NCBI GenBank assembly: GCA_017560605.1 | Contig: JAFZEQ010000016.1 | Coordinates: 1 to 9,991 of the forward strand | Direction of reading: 5' to 3' | DNA: 9,991 nucleotides | Origin: Paludibacteraceae bacterium | Lineage (GTDB): Bacteria > Bacteroidota > Bacteroidia > Bacteroidales > Paludibacteraceae | Shown: positions 4,684-9,991 of the stretch, piece after piece | How positions within the stretch are numbered: the first letter of the stretch is position 1 | Layout of the letters: each line of letters opens with the position of its first letter | The notes under the pieces: model-generated | The model's database searches: none | What the model was told of the DNA's origin: nothing | The model's input: the letters and a program-made list of their open reading frames with translations, nothing else | Translations under genes and position numbers: made by a program

Positions 4684-6930
4684 TCAGAAGGTGAGGGTGA
4701 AGCCGGCATGGACATTGATGCCTGCTTGGGCATAATACCAACAACAACGAGAGGAATCCAAGAAACGGCTAGCTTCCGCTCCACCATTGCTAGCGTATTT
4801 GGCATTGAAGATATTATTGATCTGGCACATGAGGCGGATATTGGGCCATTGGCTATTGGCTATTGGCAATAGGTATTGGAGATTGAGGTTCGTGGTTGAA
4901 TATGCACGGAGCATGGCATTGACATCCTGGGTGTTATCCAAGAACTGACGACTAACCACCTGTGTTTGCACAGTAGCCGTAAAACCGTGGGTATCAAAGG
5001 TAAACAATGACATCGCCGTACATGTAGGCGAGAAAGCAATCGTGGTCGTACCTACTACTGAATCCTGACCTACCCAATTCCAATCATCTTGATTGTCATA
5101 GAGATCAATATACTGGTGATAGTTGAGGATCTTATTGCGAGACACCACCACATTAGCATCCCAGCGCAACCAAGGAAGGATCTGCACCCCAGCCGTGAGC
5201 TCCACACCCATACGGTAAGAGTCTTTGACATTCTTCGTCTTATAGGCCCCCACATCGTTATACTCACCCGTAAGGATGAGTTGGTTGTCATAATCCATGA
5301 AGTAGAGGTTTGCGCCCAAGGTGAAGCGTTGGTGTGCAAAAGTATATCCTAACTCATAGTCATAGAGTGTTTCTGCTTTAGGCAAGCCCGTATACGTATT
5401 GGTAGTAGGATCAAAGAGAACGTTCTCCTTGTAGTTGTTTCGAGATGGTTCTCTATTAGCAACAGCAAAAGAGGCAGAGAGAAGATGTCCCTTATTGCGA
5501 TAGGTCAATCCCGCTTTAGGGTTGAAGAAATGGTAATTGACCGTGAGAGGTAGGTCGGTCATATCTTCGTCGTTAATACCATCGCGCGAATAACGCACGT
5601 AGCGATACTGCAGATCGGCATAAAGCGTCAACGACTCTTGTGCACGATTGATGATACGCCAATTAAGTTTGGCATAGGTATTAGCATCAATCTTATTGGC
5701 GGAGTTGCGGTAGTATTCGTAAGGGTATGGGCGATGGGATATGGGCGATGGGCTATGGGCGAGGTAGTGGAGGGTGCCGAAGTGGTCGCCAAGATAGTGG
5801 TGGGCAGCCATGCCTAGTTGGAGGTCAAGGGGGTCAGAGAGGTACTTGGCAGAGAGGATTGCTCCATAGAAATGATTATCGAGGTTCTTGCGGTACATAC
5901 CATAAGTCTTTTCGGAGGATGGGATACCCCAATAGGAGAGTTTTTTGCGTTTGAACTGTTCGTAATAACCCGCTCCGTGGGTATAGTGGGCCGTTGCAGA
6001 AAGTGACCACTGTGAGTTAAACCGATGGTTGATGGACAGTTGGGCATGTTGTTGCACGTAGTTATCCGTTTGATTGTCGTAATATGCGGTAGAATCATTG
6101 CCCAGATGATCAGTGATGGTATAAGCTCCGGCGGGATTATAACGGCGATCGGCGCCGTTGATGCCATAGGCGGTATTGTAGTCTACTCCATCCCAACCCA
6201 TACCTGTTCGTTCGGAGCCACCAAAGAAGCGTGCAACGACCTGTGTGCGAGCGCCATAATGTCCTAGATCCGCATAGTAAGAATAGAGGTCAGAGGCGGT
6301 ACGATAGAGGAAGCCGTCGGAGTTGACCTTGGTGAAACGGGCGTTGACTCTCCAATCATTAGGCAGCACAAGATGGGCAGATAACATCTCTCGAAAAGTG
6401 TTATACATGCCGCCGTTGAACGAAACAGTAAAGCGGTTAGAGGGTGAAGCGGTTAGGGGGTCGGTGGTTTGCATATTGATGCTTCCGCCGAAAGAGGCAG
6501 AACCATTGGTGGAGGTACCCACTCCGCGTTGGACTTGGAGTTGGGTGGTAGAGGAAGCCAGGTCGGTGAGATTGACCCAAAAGACCGTTTGGCTTTCACC
6601 GTCATTGAGTGGCACATCGTTGATGGTGGCGTTGATGCGTGTGTGGTCGGTACCACGCAGTCGGAAATAGGTGTATCCTACTCCCAAGCCATCGTCGCTA
6701 GTGGTGAGCAGCGCCGGGACGGTAGAGAGGAGATAGGGGAGGTTCTGACCCGTGTTATCCCGATTGAGAAGATCGTGAGAAACAGTGGTCTGAGAGTTAG
6801 TGACTTGCGCGATAGGCGCGTTAACAACGACCTCATCCAAGTGTTGGGTGAGGGAAATGGTGTCTGTTTGCGCATATGCAATGACACCTACCGCCAAAAA
6901 GGCGGAGAGAAGAATAGGAATTTGTTTCAT
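4684..6930 (-). CDS. TonB-dependent outer-membrane receptor, TPP-riboswitch controlled, probably thiamine uptake
   Basis: 748 residues. A signal peptide (MKQIPILLSAFLAVGVIAYA, cleavage after A20) confirms the start. A TonB-box-like DEVVVNA (about 32-38) leads to a plug domain (about 40-155) with LPYLLSTVPALL, FRLRGTDHTRINATINDVPL and VQRGVGTSTNGSASFGGSIN. The rest is a 22-strand-type barrel ending AGFTLTF, with the terminal Phe needed for outer-membrane insertion. There is no N-terminal carboxypeptidase-like domain and no SusD partner, so it is not a SusC glycan system. The TPP aptamer directly before the ATG indicates repression when thiamine is plentiful. TPP-controlled receptors of this kind are known thiamine importers in Bacteroides. 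The substrate (thiamine or a precursor) is inferred from that. A CysCys pair lies near the C-terminus. Two coding heptamer repeats fall at residues about 390-401 and 685-696. Confidence 0.93.
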   Translation of the reverse strand: MKQIPILLSAFLAVGVIAYAQTDTISLTQHLDEVVVNAPIAQVTNSQTTVSHDLLNRDNTGQNLPYLLSTVPALLTTSDDGLGVGYTYFRLRGTDHTRINATINDVPLNDGESQTVFWVNLTDLASSTTQLQVQRGVGTSTNGSASFGGSINMQTTDPLTASPSNRFTVSFNGGMYNTFREMLSAHLVLPNDWRVNARFTKVNSDGFLYRTASDLYSYYADLGHYGARTQVVARFFGGSERTGMGWDGVDYNTAYGINGADRRYNPAGAYTITDHLGNDSTAYYDNQTDNYVQQHAQLSINHRFNSQWSLSATAHYTHGAGYYEQFKRKKLSYWGIPSSEKTYGMYRKNLDNHFYGAILSAKYLSDPLDLQLGMAAHHYLGDHFGTLHYLAHSPSPISHRPYPYEYYRNSANKIDANTYAKLNWRIINRAQESLTLYADLQYRYVRYSRDGINDEDMTDLPLTVNYHFFNPKAGLTYRNKGHLLSASFAVANREPSRNNYKENVLFDPTTNTYTGLPKAETLYDYELGYTFAHQRFTLGANLYFMDYDNQLILTGEYNDVGAYKTKNVKDSYRMGVELTAGVQILPWLRWDANVVVSRNKILNYHQYIDLYDNQDDWNWVGQDSVVGTTTIAFSPTCTAMSLFTFDTHGFTATVQTQVVSRQFLDNTQDVNAMLRAYSTTNLNLQYLLPIANSQWPNIRLMCQINNIFNAKYASNGGAEASRFLDSSRCCWYYAQAGINVHAGFTLTF
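4844..4878. repeat. Degenerate heptamer tract inside the receptor gene (near C-terminus)
   Basis: Consecutive 7-base units GGCCATT, GGCTATT, GGCTATT, GGCAATA, GGTATTG run from 4844 to 4878. The middle two are identical. On the coding strand they encode part of YLLPIANSQWPN (receptor residues about 685-696). A change of one unit would shift the frame 60 or so residues before the end. Confidence 0.75.
5729..5763. repeat. Heptamer tract GGGCGAT/GGGCTAT inside the receptor gene
   Basis: Five consecutive 7-base units: GGGCGAT, GGGATAT, GGGCGAT, GGGCTAT, GGGCGAG, preceded by a 6-base GGGTAT. The coding strand reads the Pro/Ser/His-rich LAHSPSPISHRPYPYEYYR (residues about 388-406), probably a surface loop of the barrel. 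The period is not a multiple of three, so gain or loss of one unit would break the gene and three units would keep the frame. Confidence 0.85.
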
Positions 6931-7000
6931 ACTTCCTTAGCAGCATTACCTGCCCAGGTTCAAAGGGTATAATCTCAGCCGTGAGAGGCACCCCTGTAAT
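6931..7000 (-). promoter_or_regulatory. TPP (thiamine pyrophosphate) riboswitch
   Basis: Read on the minus strand, the segment contains the THI-box in order. AGGGGTGCC (6995-6987) opens P2 and P3. A short P3 loop is followed by GGCTGAGA (6980-6973), the pyrimidine-sensing junction. ATACCCTTTG (6970-6961) closes P2. AACCTGGGCAGGTAATGCTG (6960-6941) forms the P4/P5 pyrophosphate-sensing arm. CTAAGGAAGT then runs straight into the ATG at 6930. The only purine-rich ribosome-binding stretch (AAGGAAG, 6938-6932) is the 3' edge of the aptamer, so ligand binding can hide it. This points to translational rather than transcriptional control. No terminator lies between aptamer and gene. Confidence 0.95.
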
Positions 7001-7017
7001 TAATAATATAGTTAGCT

Positions 7018-7055
7018 AATACCCTTAGACGCTCGGCTTGCACCTAGGGTGTATT
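7018..7055 (-). other. Bulged stem-loop upstream of the TPP aptamer
   Basis: On the minus strand AATACACCCTAGGTGC pairs with GCGTCTAAGGGTATT: AATA/TATT, a CA bulge, CCCT/AGGG, one bulged A, then AGGTGC/GCGTCT with two G-U pairs, loop AAGCCGA. No U-run follows, so it is not a standard terminator of the beta-barrel gene that ends at 7071, although it could act as a processing or 3'-stabilising hairpin. Its 3' arm (AAGGGTAT) is also an exact complement of the P2 closing strand of the aptamer. Confidence 0.5.
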
Positions 7056-7070
7056 ATGCCATATTGGAGT

Positions 7071-7844
7071 TTATAATTTATAAGAAAATGTAGCATACCA
7101 TCCCCACTCATACATTTTTAGCTTAGAAAGAGATGTTGATCGTAATATATTATTGAGTCCAAAATCATATCCACCTTGGATACGATATCTTTGCCATTCA
7201 AGTCCAGCACCAAGTCCAAATTGGATATTGGTTCGGTATAAGTCTTTTTTTATATACCTTTCATATGGATCTGTAGCAATACCCTGACTCTGTAACCAAT
7301 CTAACGCAGAAGGAGAAACGTTTGCTTTAAGAATATCATAATTGGTCAAACCAATATTCAACTGTGGACCTGCAAAGAAAAAGAGGTTGAGCTGTTTCCA
7401 CACATTAACATTATAATACGCACGTACAGGTATTGTAAGTTGTAACTGCAGTAGATTGTGTTTTAAAATATTAATTTGCGCATCTTCATCATCAACATTG
7501 GCCCAGTGTTGATTATTTTGTCCATAAGTAAATGTTAGTAATGCACCTGTTTGAATAGAAAAGTTACGAGGCAAAATAAAATCAACCGTTGTACCAAGTT
7601 TCACACCATGCTGATATACTGCTGTAGTGTCCTTTGTTCGATGATCAAGTTGTGTATATCCAAGTTGCAATCTCCATTGAGTAGAAAATTGATATTCCTC
7701 TTTCTCTGAAGTTTTGCGAGTAGGATCAAAAAAGCCCTGATCTGCAGTAAAGAGATCAGGCATAGTATTATTATGATCTTGCGCAAGTGCAACAGTTGAG
7801 ATACACGCTACACAAATACTTATAATAAAAAATCTTAATTTCAT
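7071..7844 (-). CDS. Small outer-membrane beta-barrel protein (PorT/OMP_b-brl_2-like)
   Basis: 257 residues from the ATG at 7844. A clear signal peptide (MKLRFFIISICVACISTVAL-AQ) marks this start; the frame continues upstream to 7985, but that part would run through the gene's own promoter. After the signal peptide come alternating hydrophobic strands typical of 8-10-stranded barrels: WRLQLGYTQL, GVKLGTTVDFILPRNFSIQT, FFFAGPQLNIGLTNYD, IQFGLGAGLEWQRYRIQGGY and a terminal WGWYATFSYKL. The family is usually annotated as outer-membrane protein or PorT family; no enzyme motif is seen. It lies 140 bases before the TPP-controlled receptor on the same strand and may share its transcript. A role in vitamin uptake is not shown. 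Confidence 0.8.
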   Translation of the reverse strand: MKLRFFIISICVACISTVALAQDHNNTMPDLFTADQGFFDPTRKTSEKEEYQFSTQWRLQLGYTQLDHRTKDTTAVYQHGVKLGTTVDFILPRNFSIQTGALLTFTYGQNNQHWANVDDEDAQINILKHNLLQLQLTIPVRAYYNVNVWKQLNLFFFAGPQLNIGLTNYDILKANVSPSALDWLQSQGIATDPYERYIKKDLYRTNIQFGLGAGLEWQRYRIQGGYDFGLNNILRSTSLSKLKMYEWGWYATFSYKL

Positions 7845-7868
7845 TGCAAAACACATATTTTGAGGGTA

Positions 7869-7899
7869 CAAAGGTAGTAAAATATTACGAAACATGCAA
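7869..7899 (-). promoter_or_regulatory. Bacteroidota-type promoter of the beta-barrel gene
   Basis: On the minus strand TTG (7899-7897), a 20-base spacer and TACCTTTG (7876-7869). The predicted transcript starts near 7862, leaving a leader of about 18 bases before the ATG at 7844. It may also serve the downstream TonB receptor, for which I see no separate promoter. Confidence 0.8.
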
Positions 7900-7935
7900 T
7901 TTTTTGGCAAAAAATATGCTTTTTCTTGAAAAATA

Positions 7936-7967
7936 TTTGCACAATTCAAAAAAAGGTAGTACCTTTG
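7936..7967 (+). promoter_or_regulatory. Bacteroidota-type promoter of tRNA-Glu/rpsT
   Basis: TTTG (7936-7939), a 20-base spacer and TACCTTTG (7960-7967). The core GTAGTACCTTTGCA (7956-7969) is identical to that of the rpsF operon. Transcription should begin about 25 bases before the tRNA. It is divergent from the beta-barrel promoter, with about 36 bases between the two -33 boxes. Confidence 0.85.
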
Positions 7968-7997
7968 CAGCCGATTTCCGCTCATACGAGCACAAAT

Positions 7998-8069
7998 GCT
8001 GCCATCGTCTATCGGTTAGGACAAGAGATTTTCATTCTCTAAAGCGGGGTTCGATTCCCCGTGGCAGTA
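7998..8069 (+). tRNA. tRNA-Glu (anticodon UUC)
   Basis: A 72-base cloverleaf. The acceptor stem GCTGCCA (7998-8004) pairs with TGGCAGT (8062-8068), with a G-U at the first pair and discriminator A at 8069. The D arm contains GGTTAGGA. The anticodon stem AGAGA/TCTCT encloses the loop TTTTCAT with anticodon TTC. The T arm is CGGGG-TTCGATT-CCCCG. CCA is not encoded (CAA follows). It is the first element of a tRNA-rpsT transcription unit. Confidence 0.97.
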
Positions 8070-8115
8070 CAAGATAACATTAATATAGTAACATTATTAA
8101 GATTTAATTATTAAG

Positions 8116-8367
8116 ATGGCAAACCATAAATCATCTTTGAAGCGTATTCGCCAAACTGCTACTCGTAAGGCTCACAACCACTACTATGCAAAAACAGCTC
8201 GTAACGCTGTTCGCGCATTGCGTGCAACATCTGACAAGGCTGCTGCTGAGCAATTGTTGCCAAAGGTAAGCTCAATGTTGGATAAATTGGCAAAGCGTAA
8301 CATCATTCACCGCAACAAAGCAGCTAACTTGAAGTCTAGCTTGGCTTTGCACACCAACGCTCTCTAA
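8116..8367 (+). CDS. rpsT: 30S ribosomal protein S20
   Basis: 83 residues, opening [20 protein letters not shown], the S20 signature, then long basic helices ([20 protein letters not shown]) and an end with [20 protein letters not shown]. It binds 16S rRNA at the foot of the 30S subunit (helices 9 and 44). The ATG follows an A/T-rich stretch with no Shine-Dalgarno-like sequence. It lies 46 bases after tRNA-Glu, with no promoter between them, so the two are probably co-transcribed and the tRNA is cut out. Confidence 0.97.
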   Translation: MANHKSSLKRIRQTATRKAHNHYYAKTARNAVRALRATSDKAAAEQLLPKVSSMLDKLAKRNIIHRNKAANLKSSLALHTNAL

Positions 8368-8393
8368 GCAGTTATTTAAAACCACAATATAGT

Positions 8394-8420
8394 GGGGCTA
8401 CCTAATTGGTAGCCCCTTTT
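8394..8420 (+). terminator. Intrinsic terminator after rpsT
   Basis: GGGGCTACC (8394-8402), loop TAATT, GGTAGCCCC (8408-8416) followed by TTTT. A perfect 9-bp stem 26 bases after the rpsT stop. The opposite strand has no T-run after the stem, so it is mainly a rightward terminator. Confidence 0.88.
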
Positions 8421-8498
8421 GTGCGTTACAATAGAATTATTATTTATTTTTAGTAGCTTTAAATTCTTTCTTCTACATATAAGTCAACTACACTCCCC

Positions 8499-8517
8499 TA
8501 AAAAGAATTCAATTCTT
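8499..8517 (-). terminator. Weak A/T-rich terminator candidate of the glycosyltransferase gene
   Basis: On the minus strand AAGAAT (8517-8512), loop TGA, ATTCTT (8508-8503) followed by T to about 8500. A short stem without G/C strength, 36 bases after the glycosyltransferase stop. It is the only candidate in the gap 8421-8552, which otherwise shows nothing. Confidence 0.35.
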
Positions 8518-8552
8518 CACTCAAAATAGTTTGATTATGCAAACGAGAAATA

Positions 8553-9359
8553 CTAGAGATACTCGCGAATAGCCGTATCGTTGAATAGCTTGCGTTCACG
8601 ATCACAAAGCCAGCCCCACTTATTGAAATATTTACACATATTTATCACATGTACCCATAACATTTTCAACGACTTATAAGATGACTTAGCATGATCATGC
8701 ACAATGGTCGCATGTGGAAAATATACCGTTAGATAATCACGATGAATACGTCTCGTAAGGTCAATGTCTTCAGGATACATAAAAAAACGTTCATCAAAAA
8801 GTCGAGCTTTGAGTACTGCTTCCGTACGAAGCAGCATAAAACATCCACTAAGATACGGAATATTCATTATCTTATCATAGCCTGAACCTCGCATCTCATA
8901 TCTATGATTTCGCTTAGCAGTCCATGCCGAAGGAAGAAACCTTCTTCCAAACACATCAAAAGGAGTAGGAAGTAATTTACACAAGTATTGCATATCTCCA
9001 TTTGGATATGTAACTCTAGGCATAAGACTACCTACCTGTGCGTTAGTACTAATAAAATGATACATTCTATCTAGTTCATTTACATCTAATATAATATCAG
9101 AGTTAACAACTAGATGAAACGGAATATCATCATAAATAGAGTGTCGTATAGCAATATTATGCGCAGCACCGTAACCCAAATTGCCATTATTGTAAATATA
9201 TTCAACCCTTTCTGACTCTATAGGTAATTGCTGAATAGCTACCGGAGAATTATCCACCCAATATACCCTAGCTACGAACTGAGAGAGAAGAAGTGTATCG
9301 GTCAGCGCCACTACTTGCTCCCAGTCTGGGTGATATAAAACAATTGATACATTTAACAT
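8553..9359 (-). CDS. Family 2 glycosyltransferase (rhamnosyltransferase-like)
   Basis: 268 residues from the ATG at 9359 (MLNVSIVLYHPDW, the standard GT2 opening strand). The frame allows a TTG 12 bases earlier, which I reject. GT-A fold markers, in order: VYWVDNS (about 32-38), NNGNLGYGAAHNIAI (57-71), the nucleotide-sugar/metal site VVNSDI (84-89, in place of DxD), YLSGCFMLLRTEA (169-181) and FDERFFMYPEDIDLTRRI (188-205), which carries the acid/base-side ED motif. Members add a sugar, often rhamnose, to cell-surface glycans using a dTDP- or UDP-sugar, at the cytoplasmic face of the membrane. No other surface-glycan genes are next to it, so it is an isolated copy and its acceptor is unknown. 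The gene is A/T-rich and has its own promoter. Confidence 0.9.
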   Translation of the reverse strand: MLNVSIVLYHPDWEQVVALTDTLLLSQFVARVYWVDNSPVAIQQLPIESERVEYIYNNGNLGYGAAHNIAIRHSIYDDIPFHLVVNSDIILDVNELDRMYHFISTNAQVGSLMPRVTYPNGDMQYLCKLLPTPFDVFGRRFLPSAWTAKRNHRYEMRGSGYDKIMNIPYLSGCFMLLRTEAVLKARLFDERFFMYPEDIDLTRRIHRDYLTVYFPHATIVHDHAKSSYKSLKMLWVHVINMCKYFNKWGWLCDRERKLFNDTAIREYL

Positions 9360-9392
9360 AACGCAATACAACCCTAACTAAGAATTTGAGTG

Positions 9393-9424
9393 CAAAGATA
9401 GTATTTTTTTTGTAAATATGCAAA
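9393..9424 (-). promoter_or_regulatory. Bacteroidota-type promoter of the glycosyltransferase gene
   Basis: On the minus strand TTTG (9424-9421), a 20-base spacer and TATCTTTG (9400-9393). The predicted transcript start is near 9386, about 27 bases before the ATG at 9359. The -33 box is embedded in the T-run of the rpsP terminator. Confidence 0.82.
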
Positions 9425-9457
9425 AAAAGAGTTCAAAACTTAGTTTCGAACTCTTTT
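9422..9457 (-). terminator. Intrinsic terminator after rpsP
   Basis: On the minus strand AAAAGAGTTC (9457-9448) pairs with GAACTCTTTT (9434-9425). The loop can add an inner AAAC/GTTT pairing. Seven T follow in all. It lies 21 bases after the rpsP stop and overlaps the -33 box of the next promoter. Confidence 0.85.
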
Positions 9458-9478
9458 CTGTTACCTTAGAATAGCTAA

Positions 9479-9991
9479 TTACTCAGCAGCTACCTCAGCC
9501 TCTACAGCTGCAGCCTCTTGAGCCGCCTCAACTGCAGCAGCAGCGAGAGCATCAGCAGCCTCTTGGCGTTTCTTAGCTACTTCAGCAGCTTTAGCCTTGT
9601 TAGTTTCTACTTCTTGAGCCAGTAACGCTTTAGCTACAGCAGCTTTCTTATCTGCCTCTGCCTTAACGATGTTACCGTTCTTAGCATCTTTTTGTGCCTT
9701 CCAAGCATCAAAGCGTTTTTGTGCCTCTTCAGCAGAAAAAGCGCCCTTAGCTACACCACCGTTCAAATGCTTCATAAGCAAAACACCCTCACCAGAGAGG
9801 ATATTGCGAACAGTGTCAGTAGGTTGAGCACCAACATTTACCCAATACAAAGCGCGATCAAACTTAAGATCTACTTTAGCAGGGTTGTTGTTTGGGTTGT
9901 AAGAACCAATACGCTCGATGATTTTACCATCACGTGGTGAACGGCTGTCAGCTACTACGATGTGGTAGTAAGCATAGTCTTTGTGACCGTG
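9479..9991 (-). CDS. rpsP: 30S ribosomal protein S16, 5'-partial
   Basis: 170 residues are visible. The frame stays open to the right edge and begins at [20 protein letters not shown], which aligns with S16 from about residue 10, so roughly nine codons are missing. The core continues [40 protein letters not shown] and [19 protein letters not shown]-terminal extension of about 80 residues, very rich in Ala, Glu and Lys and probably helical, has no counterpart in E. coli S16 (82 residues) and is typical of Bacteroidota. S16 binds the 5' domain of 16S rRNA. An apparent start at 9850 is a TTG within the conserved core and is not real. Confidence 0.96.
   Translation of the reverse strand, partial: HGHKDYAYYHIVVADSRSPRDGKIIERIGSYNPNNNPAKVDLKFDRALYWVNVGAQPTDTVRNILSGEGVLLMKHLNGGVAKGAFSAEEAQKRFDAWKAQKDAKNGNIVKAEADKKAAVAKALLAQEVETNKAKAAEVAKKRQEAADALAAAAVEAAQEAAAVEAEVAAE

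Noticed and set aside
5729..5763. CRISPR-like or iteron array
   Set aside because: Units are 7 bases, contiguous and without spacers, and lie within coding sequence; no cas or replication gene is near.
4684..6930. SusC-like glycan transporter
   Set aside because: There is no N-terminal carboxypeptidase-regulatory-like domain, no SusD gene beside it, and the gene is controlled by a TPP riboswitch.
6469..6972. Rightward 167-residue open frame across the receptor start
   Set aside because: It is antisense to the plug domain and signal peptide of the TonB receptor, runs through the riboswitch, and shows no family pattern.
7845..7985. N-terminal extension of the beta-barrel gene up to 7985
   Set aside because: It would place the gene's own promoter and the divergent tRNA promoter inside coding sequence and bury the obvious signal peptide that starts at 7844.
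9360..9371. TTG start of the glycosyltransferase at 9371
   Set aside because: The ATG at 9359 gives the standard GT2 N-terminus and leaves a normal leader after the promoter.

Overview
The window looks like chromosomal DNA of a gut-type Bacteroidales (phylum Bacteroidota). Five things point there. There are four promoters of the TTG-N20-TAnnTTTG class, which is specific to that phylum. The 30S protein S16 carries a long Ala/Glu/Lys-rich tail. Ribosomal protein L31 is the zinc-free type B. There is a TonB-dependent receptor behind a TPP riboswitch. A surface protein carries Listeria-Bacteroides (InlB B-type) repeats. Genus cannot be fixed from the sequence alone.

Layout, left to right. Bases 1-1236 are the 3' part of a large repeat-rich surface protein. 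Bases 1257-1370 hold a strikingly self-complementary intergenic element that can fold in two exclusive ways. A strong promoter (1420-1451) and a short leader hairpin precede the ribosomal operon rpsF-rpsR-rplI-rpmE2 (1519-2884), which closes with a textbook terminator. Next come a PnuC-family vitamin/nucleoside transporter and an RluA-family pseudouridine synthase, overlapping by 4 bp. A symmetric terminator (4632-4662) separates this rightward block from a leftward block.

The leftward block is a TPP-riboswitch-controlled TonB-dependent receptor (4684-6930), probably for thiamine or a precursor, preceded by a small outer-membrane beta-barrel gene (7071-7844). The aptamer directly abuts the receptor start codon, and I found no separate promoter in the 140-bp gap. 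The two genes may therefore share a transcript, with the riboswitch acting on translation of the second gene only. Divergent from the barrel gene are tRNA-Glu(UUC) and rpsT, under a promoter whose 14-bp core is identical to that of the rpsF operon. The right end is leftward again: a family-2 glycosyltransferase and the truncated start of rpsP.

Most of the window is housekeeping. The parts worth a second look are the intergenic two-fold structure, three tandem heptamer tracts within 1.2 kb (two inside the receptor gene), and the intercistronic riboswitch with a possible competing leader strand. I see no CRISPR array, transposase, defence cassette or phage gene, and no convincing wholly new system.
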